From Kluyvera genomosp. 1 (GTDB taxonomy: Bacteria > Pseudomonadota > Gammaproteobacteria > Enterobacterales > Enterobacteriaceae): a DNA stretch of 37,134 nucleotides. The translations under genes and the position numbers were made by a program. How positions within the stretch are numbered: the first letter of the stretch is position 1; the number at the start of each line of letters is the position of its first letter. The stretch covers positions 1 through 37,134 of the forward strand of contig NZ_LGHZ01000039.1 in NCBI RefSeq assembly GCF_001266615.1, in the 5' to 3' direction. A model generated the notes under the pieces. It was not told the origin of the DNA. It saw nothing but the letters and a program-made list of their open reading frames with translations, and searched no databases. Of this stretch, positions 1 through 11,709 are shown in pieces.

Positions 1-17
1 AACAGGCCGGCTTTTTT
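1..17 (-). terminator. Partial rho-independent terminator of kdsA
   Basis: Read leftward, the bases after the kdsA stop give an A-run followed by GCCGGCCTGTT at the window edge. This looks like the first half of a hairpin terminator whose second arm lies outside the window, so it cannot be confirmed here. Confidence 0.35.
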
Positions 18-32
18 ATAGATCACACAGCG

Positions 33-899
<867 letters not shown>

Positions 900-915
900 T
901 TAGGGTATTTCCGCG

Positions 916-943
916 ATTATATACGCAAATCATCTAAGTTACA
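916..943 (-). promoter_or_regulatory. Putative sigma-70 promoter for kdsA
   Basis: On the minus strand there is a perfect TATAAT (916-921) and, 16 bases upstream, a weak -35 hexamer TGTAAC (938-943). It lies about 30 bases before the kdsA start codon. The -10 box is strong and the -35 weak, so this is a sequence-based guess. Confidence 0.45.
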
Positions 944-1015
944 TCAAAGGGGCAAGGGAACGAATTAGCCCCGCTAAAGACTGGCCTACAGCAAGCGCGA
1001 GATGCCCTTGCGTTA

Positions 1016-1108
1016 TTCCAGAAACGCACCCAGGCGTAACTGGAATGTGGCGGCTCAACCGGTACATGAGCCGGCTGAAGGATGTGGTGGATAACCGAGG
1101 TCATCCAC
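1016..1108. repeat. Three consecutive hairpins between sirB1 and kdsA
   Basis: Three perfect inverted repeats follow one another in about 90 bases. The first is nested: TTCCAG, AA, ACGC, a loop, then GCGT, AA, CTGGAA (1016-1045). The second is CGGCTCA/TGAGCCG (1051-1073). The third is GTGGAT/ATCCAC (1087-1108), which ends two bases past the sirB1 stop. None has a trailing T-run of terminator type. On the sirB1 transcript they would form a structured intercistronic RNA that could protect the upstream mRNA or attenuate read-through into kdsA. Confidence 0.5.
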
Positions 1109-1110
1109 TT

Positions 1111-1920
1111 CTAGTGAAGAGTCACTTGCTTATGCGCGATGGTATTAATCTGCGCGCGAATCATTTCGCTTATCGGGTCTTCCGGGCACTGTTCAACGAA
1201 GTAATTCAAATCATTCAGCGCGATATGTTCACACTCGAGCTGTGCATAGATAAGCCCACGGTCGCGAATTTCATACGGGTCTTCCGGGTTAAACTGCAGC
1301 AACGTTTGGCTGGCCCCTAGCGCCAACTCCATCTGCCGCTCTTCCATCAGCGCCGATTTCAGCGTATCGAGCAGTTTACGGACGACTTCCGCATTATCCG
1401 CTTCGTCGAGATCTTCATTGAACAGTTCCGCCGTCGGGCTGATGTTGCCTTTGAGCCACACTTCCAACGTGTGCTCGTCGAGGGTCTCGCCGTTGAACGG
1501 ATTCACCAGCCACAGTTCTTCGTCGTCAACATCGGCGCGCAGCAGCAGCTGAGTCGGGAAAATCACCGGCACAACTGGAATATCGAGATGGCTGGCAATC
1601 CACAGCACTATCGCCCCCAGCGCGACCGCACTGCCCTGACGATTTTTCAGCACCTGATCCAGCCACAGCGCGTCTGACAGACGATAGACGCCGGAAGAGT
1701 CGCCAAAATTCCATTCGTGATAAAACAGTTCAATCAGACGCTCCATTTGGCGCGTCAGCGTCCAGGAGGGGCTAATCTCCTCGCGAGCTAATGCCACCAG
1801 GCATTCGAGCTGCTCACGCACCTTCTGCGAGGGAAAATCATCACGAATCATTTCGGAAATAAGGATCATGCCATCGCACAGCGGCGCTTTATTAAATTCA
1901 AAATCAGCCAGTGACTTCAT
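1111..1920 (-). CDS. sirB1: SirB1 family protein (transglutaminase-like fold plus TPR)
   Basis: The 269-residue product has the same length as E. coli SirB1 (YchA). The N-terminal two thirds match the SirB1 transglutaminase-like domain, including a GSAVALGAIVLWIA segment and the hydrophobic strand before LLRADVDDEELWLVNPFNGE. The last 80 residues (from about 'SALMEERQMELAL') read as TPR-like helices. The biochemical role is not established; the family was named from an effect on Salmonella invasion gene expression. It starts 3 bases after the sirB2 stop, so the two are translationally linked within the hemA-prfA-prmC-sirB2-sirB1 row. Confidence 0.93.
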   Translation of the reverse strand: MKSLADFEFNKAPLCDGMILISEMIRDDFPSQKVREQLECLVALAREEISPSWTLTRQMERLIELFYHEWNFGDSSGVYRLSDALWLDQVLKNRQGSAVALGAIVLWIASHLDIPVVPVIFPTQLLLRADVDDEELWLVNPFNGETLDEHTLEVWLKGNISPTAELFNEDLDEADNAEVVRKLLDTLKSALMEERQMELALGASQTLLQFNPEDPYEIRDRGLIYAQLECEHIALNDLNYFVEQCPEDPISEMIRAQINTIAHKQVTLH

Positions 1921-1923
1921 ACC

Positions 1924-2316
1924 TTACCCCAACAACGGAACTTTAGTGATGGCGAGTTTAACGATGATGCACAACACCACCAGCGCGAGCAGGAAGGCGA
2001 CAAAGCCACTCTGCTGACTGCGCGGACGACGACGTCCAAGCGCGACAAAACCCAAAAAGATGTAAATAATAACGCCAAACAGCTTCTCCGTCAGCCATGT
2101 CCCTTCTTCGGTGAAAGGAAAATAGCGCGTCATCAGCATCAGCGCGACGCCGCTCAGAAGCAGCACGCTGTCGACCGCATGCGGCAGAACACGCACCCAG
2201 CGCGCATCCAGCATGGCGTTAGCATGGTGTTTCCACCAGTAGCGTAGTGCAAAAAAACTAACGGAAACAATGGCTGACCCTATATGTAAATAGAGCACCC
2301 ACAGAAACAGATTCAT
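1924..2316 (-). CDS. sirB2: SirB2 family integral membrane protein
   Basis: This is a 130-residue hydrophobic protein with about four membrane segments (roughly residues 4-24, 44-64, 76-95 and 104-122), matching E. coli SirB2 (YchQ) in length and in the WLTEKLFGVIIYIFLGF segment. A longer reading from 2343 exists, but I chose the ATG at 2316. It aligns with the family start, has GGAGATGAG upstream, and overlaps the prmC stop as ATGA, the usual translational coupling. The function is unknown; synteny with prmC and sirB1 is conserved across enterobacteria. Confidence 0.92.
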   Translation of the reverse strand: MNLFLWVLYLHIGSAIVSVSFFALRYWWKHHANAMLDARWVRVLPHAVDSVLLLSGVALMLMTRYFPFTEEGTWLTEKLFGVIIYIFLGFVALGRRRPRSQQSGFVAFLLALVVLCIIVKLAITKVPLLG

Positions 2317-3164
2317 TGACTCATCTCCACGTGACCCGGCCACTGCGCCAGCGTCAGGCGATCGTTATCACCGTAGTCACGACAGGTTTGGGCATGCTGA
2401 TAGCCCGCATCGTCGAACAGTGCGCGTACCGCTTCGCCCTGCTTCCAGCCATGTTCCAGCAGCATATAGCCACCCGGCAACAGATGCTGACGCCCCTGAC
2501 AAATGATATGTGCCAGATCGGCAAGGCCGTTTTGCGCCGCCACCAATGCCGTTTTCGGTTCAAAACGCACATCGCCCTGAGCAAGGTGTTCATCCTGCTC
2601 ATCGATATAGGGCGGATTGCTGACAATCATGGCAAAACGCTGTTCATCAAGCGCACTGAACCAGTCGCTTTGCACAATGGTGATGTTGTGAATACCCAGA
2701 TTATCGGCATTTCGCTGAGCCAACTTCACCGCATCGGCAATAAAATCGACGGCGGTCAACTGGCAGTCCGGGCGCTCACTTGCCAGCGCCAGCGCCACGG
2801 CGCCGGTTCCGGTGCCAAGATCCAATATCTGGCACGGCATCTGCGGCAAACGTGCTAACGCCTGCTCAACTAAACATTCCGTATCCGGGCGTGGGATCAG
2901 CGTCACCGGAGAGACAAACAGCGGCAACGACCAAAACTCACGCGTGCCCACCAGATGAGCAACGGGCTCACCGTTAGCACGCCGTGCCAGCAGTTCTGCC
3001 AGTGCTGACATCTGCGGGTCGGTCAGTTCGGTCTCATCAAAAGCCAGAATGTAAGTCCGCGCTTTGCCCGTTACGTGTCCCAGCAGGATCTCGGCGTCGC
3101 GCCGCGGGCTTTCGCTCGCTGCGAACGCCGTGATGGCCTGTTGCAGCCACTGTCGATAAGTCAT
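2313..3164 (-). CDS. prmC: Release factor glutamine methyltransferase PrmC
   Basis: PrmC (HemK) transfers a methyl group from S-adenosylmethionine to the glutamine of the GGQ motif in release factors RF1 and RF2. The SAM-binding motif DLGTGTG lies at residues 115-121 and the catalytic NPPY at 183-186, both where E. coli PrmC has them. Two adjacent ATGs (3167 and 3164) overlap the prfA stop; the second aligns with the E. coli start (MxYxxWL), giving 283 residues. The gene directly follows prfA, whose product it methylates, and its own TGA overlaps the start of sirB2. Confidence 0.97.
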   Translation of the reverse strand: MTYRQWLQQAITAFAASESPRRDAEILLGHVTGKARTYILAFDETELTDPQMSALAELLARRANGEPVAHLVGTREFWSLPLFVSPVTLIPRPDTECLVEQALARLPQMPCQILDLGTGTGAVALALASERPDCQLTAVDFIADAVKLAQRNADNLGIHNITIVQSDWFSALDEQRFAMIVSNPPYIDEQDEHLAQGDVRFEPKTALVAAQNGLADLAHIICQGRQHLLPGGYMLLEHGWKQGEAVRALFDDAGYQHAQTCRDYGDNDRLTLAQWPGHVEMSQ

Positions 3165-4246
3165 CATTCCGTGTCGGACAGCGCCGCCAGCTGATCGGCC
3201 TGGTATTCCTGCACGATAGGCTCGATAAGCATATCCAGCTTGCCTTCCATCACTTCATCCAAGCGGTAAAGCGTCACGTTGATGCGGTGATCGGTAACGC
3301 GCCCCTGCGGGAAGTTGTAGGTACGGTTACGATCGCTGCGATCGCCGCTGCCCAACAGGTTACGGCGCTCAGAGGCTTCCGCCTGCTGACGACGGGCAAT
3401 TTCGGCCGCGCGAATACGCGAACCCAGCACCGACATCGCTTTGGCTTTGTTTTTATGCTGGGAGCGTTCATCCTGACATTCCACCACAATGCCGGTTGGC
3501 AAGTGGGTAATACGAATTGCGGAGTCGGTGGTGTTAACGTGCTGACCGCCCGCGCCCGAGGAGCGGAAGGTATCAATACGCAGGTCGGCCGGGTTGATAT
3601 CCGGCAGCTCGGCTTCTGGCACTTCTGGCAAGACGGCCACGGTACACGCAGAAGTATGGATACGCCCCTGAGATTCAGTGGCTGGCACGCGCTGTACACG
3701 GTGACCACCAGACTCAAATTTCAGACGACCATAAACGCCCTCACCGCTGATTTTAGCGATCACTTCTTTGAAGCCACCATGCTCGCCTTCGTTGGCGCTC
3801 ATGATCTCTACGCGCCAGCGGCGGGATTCCGCGTAGCGGCTGTACATACGGAACAAATCACCCGCAAACAGCGCCGCTTCGTCGCCACCGGTACCGGCGC
3901 GTACCTCGACAAACGCGTTGCGCTCGTCGTCCGGATCGCGCGGCAGCAGCAGAACCTGCAGTTGCTGTTCCAGCTGCTCTTCACGCGCTTTGGCTTCCTG
4001 CAACTCTTCCTGCGCCATTTCGCGCATTTCAGGATCATCGAGCATCATCTGCGCGGTTTCAATATCTTCCTGAACCTGGCGCCAGGCGGTATAACAACGA
4101 GACACGTCGCCCAACTGTGCGTACTCACGCGACAGCGCACGGAAACGGTCCTGATCGGCAATAGTTGCTGCGTCCCCCAGCAGCGCCTGAACTTCTTCAT
4201 GGCGCTCGTAGAGAGCTTCCAGTTTAGCAACAATAGAAGGCTTCAT
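3164..4246 (-). CDS. prfA: Peptide chain release factor 1
   Basis: RF1 recognises UAA and UAG in the ribosomal A site and triggers peptidyl-tRNA hydrolysis. The 360-residue length equals E. coli RF1. The codon-recognition tripeptide PAT is visible in [10 protein letters not shown], and the catalytic GGQ in GAGGQHVN near residue 233; its glutamine is the target of PrmC, encoded next door. The start ATG at 4246 lies 35 bases after the hemA stop, in keeping with the hemA-prfA-prmC transcript of enterobacteria. Nothing unusual is seen. Confidence 0.98.
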   Translation of the reverse strand: MKPSIVAKLEALYERHEEVQALLGDAATIADQDRFRALSREYAQLGDVSRCYTAWRQVQEDIETAQMMLDDPEMREMAQEELQEAKAREEQLEQQLQVLLLPRDPDDERNAFVEVRAGTGGDEAALFAGDLFRMYSRYAESRRWRVEIMSANEGEHGGFKEVIAKISGEGVYGRLKFESGGHRVQRVPATESQGRIHTSACTVAVLPEVPEAELPDINPADLRIDTFRSSGAGGQHVNTTDSAIRITHLPTGIVVECQDERSQHKNKAKAMSVLGSRIRAAEIARRQQAEASERRNLLGSGDRSDRNRTYNFPQGRVTDHRINVTLYRLDEVMEGKLDMLIEPIVQEYQADQLAALSDTE

Positions 4247-4281
4247 TGGCGTAAATGCACCTTGTAATAAATAGAGTTGTG

Positions 4282-5538
4282 CTACTCCAGCCCGAGGCTG
4301 TTGCGCAGAATATGCAGGCGCTCATCATCCCCGTCACGGGCGGCCTGCTGAAGTGATTTGGTTGGCGTGTGGATCAGGCGGTTGGTTAATTTACGCGCCA
4401 GATCCTGCATGATGACCTGCGGATCGCCGCCCTGCTCGAGCGCGGCAATCGCTTTTGCGGTGAGTTCTTCACGCGCACTTTCCGCCTGAGCACGATAATC
4501 ACGAATGATATCGCTGGCGCTTTGCGCGCGCAGCCAGGCCATAAATTCGCTGGCTTCCTGCTCGACAATCGTTTCAGCCTGTACCGCCGCGGCTTTGCGC
4601 TGCGCCAGGTTGTGCTGAATGATATTTTGCAGGTCATCTACGCTGTACAGATAGGCGTTGGCGAGTTTCCCCACCTCCGGTTCAACGTCGCGCGGTACGG
4701 CGATGTCGACCAGCAGCATCGGCTGATTGCGACGCGCTTTCAGTGCGCGCTCAACCATGCCTTTACCGATAATCGGCAGCGGGCTGGCGGTTGAACTGAT
4801 AATAATGTCGGCCTCTTTTAGCCGCTCGTCGACGTCGCTTAGGGCAATCACTTCCGCCCCAACTTCGTCCGCCAGCACCTGTGCTCGTTCCCGAGTACGG
4901 TTGGCAATCAGCATTTTTTGCACGTGATGTTCGCGCAGATGGCGCGCCACAAGCTCGATGGTCTCACCTGCGCCAACCAGCAGCACCGTGACCGTCGAGA
5001 GAGATTCAAAGATTTGTCGCGCGAGAGTACAGGCAGCAAAAGCCACCGACACCGCGCTGGCGCCGATATCCGTTTCTGTGCGCACGCGCTTAGCAACGGA
5101 GAATGATTTCTGGAACATGCGTTCCAGTTCGCTCACGTTGAGATGACCGCGGCTAGAATCGGCAAACGCTTTTTTGACCTGACCTAAGATTTGCGGTTCA
5201 CCAAGCACCAGCGAGTCCAAGCCACTGGCGACGCGCATCAGATGGCTGACGGCGTCGTTATCCTGATGCCAGTAGAGGCTCTGGCGAAGTTCGGTTTCGT
5301 TTAATCCGTGGTAATCGCACAGCCAGCGGATAATCGCTTCATGCTGATTATCCTGCTCTTCGACGCTCAGATAGAGCTCAGTGCGGTTGCAGGTCGACAG
5401 GACCACTCCCCCTTGTACCATTGGCTGAGCCAGCAGGCTCTCCAGCGCCTGGTCAAGCGTATCTGGCGAAAACGTTACACGTTCTCGCAGCGCTACCGGG
5501 GCTGTTTTGTGGTTAATGCCAAGAGCTAAAAGGGTCAT
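4282..5538 (-). CDS. hemA: Glutamyl-tRNA reductase
   Basis: HemA reduces glutamyl-tRNA(Glu) with NADPH to glutamate 1-semialdehyde, the committed step of tetrapyrrole (haem) synthesis. The 418-residue product carries the catalytic cysteine at position 50 in STCNRTE, the substrate-binding segment around [17 protein letters not shown], and a nucleotide-binding [13 protein letters not shown] near residue 190. The N-terminal segment with hydrophobic residues and lysine is the part known to mark HemA for haem-dependent proteolysis in enterobacteria. It is first in the leftward row and divergent from lolB across about 210 bases. Confidence 0.98.
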   Translation of the reverse strand: MTLLALGINHKTAPVALRERVTFSPDTLDQALESLLAQPMVQGGVVLSTCNRTELYLSVEEQDNQHEAIIRWLCDYHGLNETELRQSLYWHQDNDAVSHLMRVASGLDSLVLGEPQILGQVKKAFADSSRGHLNVSELERMFQKSFSVAKRVRTETDIGASAVSVAFAACTLARQIFESLSTVTVLLVGAGETIELVARHLREHHVQKMLIANRTRERAQVLADEVGAEVIALSDVDERLKEADIIISSTASPLPIIGKGMVERALKARRNQPMLLVDIAVPRDVEPEVGKLANAYLYSVDDLQNIIQHNLAQRKAAAVQAETIVEQEASEFMAWLRAQSASDIIRDYRAQAESAREELTAKAIAALEQGGDPQVIMQDLARKLTNRLIHTPTKSLQQAARDGDDERLHILRNSLGLE

Positions 5539-5747
5539 TGTGCGGGAGTAGTACCAGCGTTGATAAGGTTAGTCTGAGCGCATCATACAGGATGCGCGAG
5601 ATCAATAAAAGGGAGGCTCCCCTTTTGGAGTAATAGGCAAGCTGGGTTAATTTTATGATTTAAGACAACTTGAGCGTAGACGCTGCCCCCCGGCGACGCT
5701 AGCATTAAGCGTAATAACTGCAACGCATTTCAAGGATTGTCATTATT

Positions 5748-6371
5748 ATGGCCCTGTCTGATTTCCGCATGGTTCGTCTGCTGCCGCTGGCAGCCCTGGT
5801 TCTTACCGCCTGTACCACCACACAACCGCAGGGTCCGGGCAAAAGCCCAACCTCCCCTGAGTGGCAGCAGCATCAGCAAGAAGTGCGCAAGCTTAACCAG
5901 TTCCAGACGCGCGGCGCCTTTGCTTATCTTTCTGACCAGCAGAAGGTCTACGCACGTTTCTTCTGGCAGCAAACCGGCCAGGACAACTATCGCCTGCTGC
6001 TGACCAACCCATTAGGTAGCACCGAGCTTGAGCTGATTGGCCAGCCGGGTTCCGCCCAGTTGACCGATAATAAAGGCCAACACTACACCGCCGCCGACGG
6101 TGAAGAAATGATTGGCAAGCTAACCGGAATGCCCATTCCCCTCAACAGCCTGCGCCAGTGGATCGTTGGCCTACCGGGTGATGCTACCGACTATAAGCTT
6201 GACGACCAGTACCGTCTGAGCGAGCTCAACTACACCCAGAACGGGAAAACCTGGAAAGTGGTCTACGGCGGCTACGACAGCAAAACCCAGCCGACGCTGC
6301 CATCCAATATGGAACTGACCCAAGGCTCACAGCGCATCAAGCTGAAAATGGATAACTGGATCGTTAAATGA
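5748..6371 (+). CDS. lolB: Outer-membrane lipoprotein LolB
   Basis: LolB receives lipoproteins from the periplasmic carrier LolA and inserts them into the outer membrane. The 207-residue precursor has a lipobox LTAC with the lipidated cysteine at residue 22, followed by TTTQP, so it avoids the inner-membrane retention signal. The [23 protein letters not shown] strand region and the C-terminal [10 protein letters not shown] match E. coli LolB. The ATG at 5748 aligns with the E. coli start. Its stop overlaps the ispE start by four bases (ATGA). In the divergent gap with hemA a short inverted repeat, AAAAGGG/CCCTTTT (5607-5626), is seen, of unknown role. Confidence 0.97.
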   Translation: MALSDFRMVRLLPLAALVLTACTTTQPQGPGKSPTSPEWQQHQQEVRKLNQFQTRGAFAYLSDQQKVYARFFWQQTGQDNYRLLLTNPLGSTELELIGQPGSAQLTDNKGQHYTAADGEEMIGKLTGMPIPLNSLRQWIVGLPGDATDYKLDDQYRLSELNYTQNGKTWKVVYGGYDSKTQPTLPSNMELTQGSQRIKLKMDNWIVK

Positions 6372-7219
6372 TGACCCGCTGGCCCTCTCCCGCAAAGCTG
6401 AACCTGTTTCTCTACATTACCGGGCAGCGTCCTGACGGCTACCACACGCTGCAAACGCTGTTTCAGTTCCTGGATTATGGTGACACGCTGACCATTGTGC
6501 CGCGCACCGATGGCCAGCTGCGGCTGCTCACGCCGGTTGATGGCGTGCCTAATGAAGAGAACCTGATTATTCGCGCCGCGAGACTACTGATGAAGACCGC
6601 GGCCGACAGCCAGCGTCTGCCAGAGGGCAGCGGTGCCGACATCAGTATCGACAAACGTTTGCCGATGGGCGGCGGCCTGGGCGGCGGTTCGTCTAACGCC
6701 GCCACCGTCCTCGTCGCTCTCAACCATCTTTGGCAATGTCATCTCTCAGAAGATGAGCTCGCGACTATCGGCTTAACGCTGGGAGCCGATGTACCGGTGT
6801 TTGTTCGCGGTCATGCCGCCTTTGCCGAAGGTGTCGGCGAAGTGCTGACGCCGGTGGAGGTGGCGGAAAAATGGTATCTGGTTGCCCACCCGGGCGTCAG
6901 TATTCCGACCCCGGTCATTTTCCGCGATCCGGAGCTGCCACGAAATACCCCCGTCAGGTCAATAGAAACGTTATTAAATTGTGAATTCGCTAATGATTGC
7001 GAGGTTATCGCAAGAAAACGTTTTCGCGAGGTTGATGATGTGCTTTCCTGGCTGTTAGAATACGCGCCGTCGCGCCTGACTGGAACAGGAGCCTGTGTCT
7101 TTGCTGAATTCGACACAGAACTCGCTGCCCGCCAGGTGCTTGAGCAAGCCCCGGAATGGTTGCAAGGCTTTGTGGCGAAAGGTGTAAACCTCTCTCCATT
7201 GAAGCAAGCCCTACTCTGA
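6368..7219 (+). CDS. ispE: 4-diphosphocytidyl-2-C-methyl-D-erythritol kinase
   Basis: IspE phosphorylates CDP-methylerythritol in the MEP (non-mevalonate) isoprenoid pathway. It is a GHMP-family kinase of 283 residues. The active-site lysine lies in the N-terminal [10 protein letters not shown], the ATP loop is [14 protein letters not shown] around residue 97, and the C-terminal GHMP motif is [12 protein letters not shown]. The start overlaps the lolB stop (ATGA), so the two are coupled. The last third of the coding sequence also contains the prs promoter and a PurR-like operator, an arrangement known from E. coli. Confidence 0.98.
   Translation: MMTRWPSPAKLNLFLYITGQRPDGYHTLQTLFQFLDYGDTLTIVPRTDGQLRLLTPVDGVPNEENLIIRAARLLMKTAADSQRLPEGSGADISIDKRLPMGGGLGGGSSNAATVLVALNHLWQCHLSEDELATIGLTLGADVPVFVRGHAAFAEGVGEVLTPVEVAEKWYLVAHPGVSIPTPVIFRDPELPRNTPVRSIETLLNCEFANDCEVIARKRFREVDDVLSWLLEYAPSRLTGTGACVFAEFDTELAARQVLEQAPEWLQGFVAKGVNLSPLKQALL
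7012..7027. promoter_or_regulatory. PurR-like operator upstream of prs
   Basis: The 16-base site AAGAAAACGTTTTCGC is a near-palindrome matching the PurR consensus (ANGCAANCGNTTNCNT) at all but two fixed positions. It sits just upstream of a good sigma-70 promoter inside ispE. E. coli prs is repressed by PurR from an equivalent site, so the same control is likely here. Confidence 0.7.
7032..7061 (+). promoter_or_regulatory. prs promoter within ispE
   Basis: TTGATG (7032-7037), an 18-base spacer and TAGAAT (7056-7061), with a TGT extended -10 just upstream. Transcription from here would give prs a leader of about 360 bases, consistent with the long prs leader known in E. coli. The start of the spacer is a few bases from the PurR-like site, so repressor binding would block polymerase. 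Confidence 0.6.
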
Positions 7220-7301
7220 GTCATTCGGATTTCCGCCAGTTTTGCTGACGAAAGAAGAAAAGTGATGAGTAAACCCTGCCGGGCAAACTGAGCTCCGGTG
7301 A

Positions 7302-8375
<1,074 letters not shown>

Positions 8376-8387
8376 TCGGATTTGGTT

Positions 8388-8414
8388 AAAAAACCCGCTG
8401 CGGCGGGTTTTTTT
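8388..8414 (+). terminator. Rho-independent terminator of prs
   Basis: A-run, then ACCCGC, loop TGCG, GCGGGT and a run of T residues, 12 bases after the prs stop. It is a textbook intrinsic terminator and would also work on the opposite strand. Confidence 0.9.
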
Positions 8415-8498
8415 GTCTATAGTGTTTATTTGTATGATTTATGCCAACTTCACTGCCATTCACCTGACAGATGATGCGCTCATGGATGAAACAGTATT

Positions 8499-10181
8499 GT
8501 GAATAAATTATTCTCCCCCGATATCATGCCTTTCCGCGCGCTGATTGATGCCTGCTGGAAAGAGAAATACAGTTCCGCGCGCTTTATGCGCGACCTTATC
8601 GCCGGGATAACCGTCGGTATTATCGCCATTCCGCTGGCCATGGCGCTGGCGATTGGCAGCGGCGTAGCACCACAGTACGGCCTTTATACCTCAGCCGTCG
8701 CTGGGATTGTTATCGCCCTAAGCGGCGGTTCCCGCTTTAGCGTTTCCGGGCCAACTGCCGCCTTTGTGGTGATCCTCTACCCCGTTTCTCAGCAGTTCGG
8801 CCTCGCCGGTTTGCTGGTTGCCACGTTGATGTCCGGCTTATTCTTGATTCTCTTTGGCCTCGCCCGTTTTGGCCGTCTGATCGAATATATCCCGCTGTCG
8901 GTGACCCTCGGTTTTACCTCGGGGATCGGCATTACCATCGGGACCATGCAGATTAAAGATTTCCTCGGCCTGCAAATGGCGCATGTACCTGAACATTATC
9001 TGCAAAAAGTGGGCGCGCTGGCGATGGCCTTGCCGACCATCAATTTCGGCGATGCGGCGATAGGCGTCGTGACCCTTGGGACTCTAATCCTGTGGCCACG
9101 CCTCGGTCTACGTCTGCCAGGACACTTGCCTGCGCTGATTGCCGGCTGCCTGGTGATGGTCATCGTCAATCTGCTTGGCGGCCACGTCGCCACGATAGGC
9201 TCCCAGTTCCACTATATTCTGGCGGACGGTTCCCAGGGGAACGGCATCCCGCAGCTGCTACCGCAGTTTGTCCTACCGTGGGATCTACCCGGTTCGAGCT
9301 TTACGTTAAGCTGGGCCTCTCTGCAGGCACTGTTGCCTGCTGCCTTCTCGATGGCAATGCTGGGCGCGATTGAGTCGCTGCTGTGTGCCGTCGTGTTGGA
9401 CGGCATGACGGGTACCAAGCACAAAGCCAATAGTGAGCTTATCGGCCAGGGACTGGGTAACATTGTGGCGCCATTCTTTGGCGGGATTACCGCAACTGCG
9501 GCGATTGCTCGCTCCGCCGCCAACGTGCGTGCAGGAGCAACTTCACCGGTTTCAGCGGTAATTCACGCGGTTTTAGTCATTCTGGCGCTGCTGGTTCTCG
9601 CCCCTGTGCTGTCGTGGCTGCCGCTGTCGGCAATGGCCGCTCTGCTGCTGATGGTGGCGTGGAACATGAGCGAAGCGCACAAAGTCGTTTATCTGCTGCG
9701 CAAAGCGCCGAAAGACGACATCATCGTGATGCTGATTTGTATGTCGCTCACCGTGCTGTTCGATATGGTCATTGCCATCAGCGTCGGCATCGTGCTGGCG
9801 TCACTGCTGTTCATGCGTCGTATCGCACGGATGACCCGTCTTTCGGCGGTAAACGTCACTGTTCCCGACGATGTGCTGGTATTGCGCGTCATTGGTCCAC
9901 TATTCTTTGCCGCTGCCGAAGGGTTGTTTACCGATCTGGAAACGCGCATTGCCGGTAAAAGAATTGTGGTGCTGAAGTGGGATGCAGTGCCAGTGCTGGA
10001 TGCCGGTGGTCTCGATGCGTTCCAGCGTTTCGTCAACAAACTGCCGGAAGGCTGTGAACTGCGGGTCTCGAATCTTGAGTTCCAGCCGCTGCGCACCATG
10101 GCGCGCGCCGGTATCCAGCCAATTCCGGGACGTTTAGCCTTCTTCCCGAACAAAGACGCCGCGCTGGCGGACATTCAGTAA
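8499..10181 (+). CDS. dauA: C4-dicarboxylic acid transporter DauA (SLC26/SulP family, STAS domain)
   Basis: This 560-residue inner-membrane protein matches E. coli DauA (YchM), which takes up succinate and other C4-dicarboxylates aerobically at acidic pH. Residues from about 30 to 430 are strongly hydrophobic (SulP transport domain) and include the signature [22 protein letters not shown] and the [19 protein letters not shown] segment. The C-terminal cytoplasmic STAS domain (about 440-555) has the [18 protein letters not shown] strand-helix that in other STAS proteins carries the regulatory site. The start is GTG at 8499, aligning with MNKxFS of E. coli. It converges on ddc across a shared terminator. 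Confidence 0.95.
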   Translation: MNKLFSPDIMPFRALIDACWKEKYSSARFMRDLIAGITVGIIAIPLAMALAIGSGVAPQYGLYTSAVAGIVIALSGGSRFSVSGPTAAFVVILYPVSQQFGLAGLLVATLMSGLFLILFGLARFGRLIEYIPLSVTLGFTSGIGITIGTMQIKDFLGLQMAHVPEHYLQKVGALAMALPTINFGDAAIGVVTLGTLILWPRLGLRLPGHLPALIAGCLVMVIVNLLGGHVATIGSQFHYILADGSQGNGIPQLLPQFVLPWDLPGSSFTLSWASLQALLPAAFSMAMLGAIESLLCAVVLDGMTGTKHKANSELIGQGLGNIVAPFFGGITATAAIARSAANVRAGATSPVSAVIHAVLVILALLVLAPVLSWLPLSAMAALLLMVAWNMSEAHKVVYLLRKAPKDDIIVMLICMSLTVLFDMVIAISVGIVLASLLFMRRIARMTRLSAVNVTVPDDVLVLRVIGPLFFAAAEGLFTDLETRIAGKRIVVLKWDAVPVLDAGGLDAFQRFVNKLPEGCELRVSNLEFQPLRTMARAGIQPIPGRLAFFPNKDAALADIQ

Positions 10182-10183
10182 AA

Positions 10184-10209
10184 AAAATGGCTCCCCAGGG
10201 AGCCATTTT
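10184..10209. terminator. Bidirectional terminator between dauA and ddc
   Basis: AAAATGGCTCCC and its exact complement GGGAGCCATTTT surround two central bases. The A-run before and T-run after mean the hairpin can end both the rightward dauA transcript and the leftward dat-ddc transcript. Confidence 0.85.
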
Positions 10210-10232
10210 CATTTCAGCTATAACGTTAAACG

Positions 10233-11696
10233 TTACGCTTTCAGCAGCTGTTCTGCCGTCTCTTTCACGCTGGCCAGCAGGACTTTAACGTCCTCCAGGC
10301 ATACCGTTGGGTTCAGCAAGGTCAGCTTCAGGCAGGTGACGCCATCCGCTTCGGTCACACCAACGTTAGCGCTGCCGGAAGCCAGCAGAACGTCGCCGAT
10401 GCGCTGGTTCAACAGCGCGACAAACGCCATATCGGTGCTTTCCGGGCGGAAGCGGAACAGAACGCTCGCCAGTTGTGGCTCCATCACCAGCTCCAGATGT
10501 GGCTGGGCAGCAACAAACTCAGCAACATCACGGGCAAGCGTAACGCCGTTATCAATGATTTCGGCATACTGCTTTTTACCCAGTGCTTCGAGACCCATCC
10601 ACAGTTTCAGCGCATCGAAACGACGCGTAGTCTGCAGGGATTTCGACACCAGGTTTGGTACGCCATGCTCTTCATCGAAGTCAGAGTTCAGGTACGCAGC
10701 CTGGTAACGCATCAGCTCATAGTGACGCGCTTCTTTTAACAAGAATGCGCCGCAGCTGATGGTCTGGAAGAACTGCTTATGGAAGTCCAGGGTGACAGAG
10801 TCAGCCAGTTCCAGCCCGTTGAGGAAGTGACGATACTTCTCAGAAAGCAGTAACGCCCCGCCCCACGCGGCATCCACGTGCATCCAGACCTGCTGTTCCG
10901 CAGCCAGTGCAGCGATTTCCGCTAACGGATCGATAGCACCCGCATCGGTAGTACCGGCGGTAGCAACAATGGCCATCACCTGTTCACCGTTGGCTTTCGC
11001 CTGCGCCAGCTTCTTACGCAGATCGTTAAGATCCATACGCGAGAATTTATCGGTTTTCACCAGCGTCACGGAGCGATAACCCAGCCCCATCAACGCCATG
11101 TTTTTCTGCACGGAGAAGTGGGCATTTTCAGAGCAGAACACTTTGATTTTGCTCAGATCGCCAGTTAAACCATCCTGTTGGATAGAGTGACCCTGACGCG
11201 CGAAGAACGCGTCGCGAGCCAGCATCAGACCCATCAGGTTGCTCTGGGTGCCGCCGCTGGTAAACACGCCCGCATCGCCTGCGGTGTATCCCACCTGCTC
11301 ACGCAGCCACTCAATGAGTTTGATCTCAATGATGGTCGCGGACGGGCTTTGGTCCCAGGAGTCCATACTCTGGTTCGTGGCGTTGATCAGCACTTCCGCG
11401 GCCTGGCTAATCACCAGGCTTGGGCAATGCAGGTGCGCCACGCACTGCGCATGATGCACGGACAGACTGTCTTTAAGGAAATATTCAACCGCACGCTCGA
11501 TAGCGGCCTGGTTGCCCAGGCCCCCGGAGGTGAAATTCAGGCTGATACGATCACGCAGCTGTTCAACGGTTTTGCCCTGATACATCTCAGGCTGCTTCAA
11601 CCATTCGACAACGGCTTTAGTGCTCTGCTCGATAGCGTCCTGATAGGCAGCAATGCTCTGCGCCGAACCGGACAGAATCGGGTTTACATCAGACAT
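10233..11696 (-). CDS. ddc: L-2,4-diaminobutyrate decarboxylase
   Basis: Ddc decarboxylates L-2,4-diaminobutyrate to 1,3-diaminopropane, a polyamine. The 487-residue product is a group II PLP-dependent decarboxylase: the cofactor-binding aspartate is in HVDAAWGG (residue 275) and the Schiff-base lysine in DFHK (residue 307). The TSGGTQSNLMGL phosphate-binding segment is also clear. I chose the ATG at 11696 with GGAG eight bases upstream, rather than a GTG three codons earlier. It starts 13 bases after the dat stop, so the two form an operon. Enterobacter and Acinetobacter have the same dat-ddc pair; E. coli lacks it. Confidence 0.95.
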   Translation of the reverse strand: MSDVNPILSGSAQSIAAYQDAIEQSTKAVVEWLKQPEMYQGKTVEQLRDRISLNFTSGGLGNQAAIERAVEYFLKDSLSVHHAQCVAHLHCPSLVISQAAEVLINATNQSMDSWDQSPSATIIEIKLIEWLREQVGYTAGDAGVFTSGGTQSNLMGLMLARDAFFARQGHSIQQDGLTGDLSKIKVFCSENAHFSVQKNMALMGLGYRSVTLVKTDKFSRMDLNDLRKKLAQAKANGEQVMAIVATAGTTDAGAIDPLAEIAALAAEQQVWMHVDAAWGGALLLSEKYRHFLNGLELADSVTLDFHKQFFQTISCGAFLLKEARHYELMRYQAAYLNSDFDEEHGVPNLVSKSLQTTRRFDALKLWMGLEALGKKQYAEIIDNGVTLARDVAEFVAAQPHLELVMEPQLASVLFRFRPESTDMAFVALLNQRIGDVLLASGSANVGVTEADGVTCLKLTLLNPTVCLEDVKVLLASVKETAEQLLKA

Positions 11697-11709
11697 TCGA
11701 CCCACTCCG

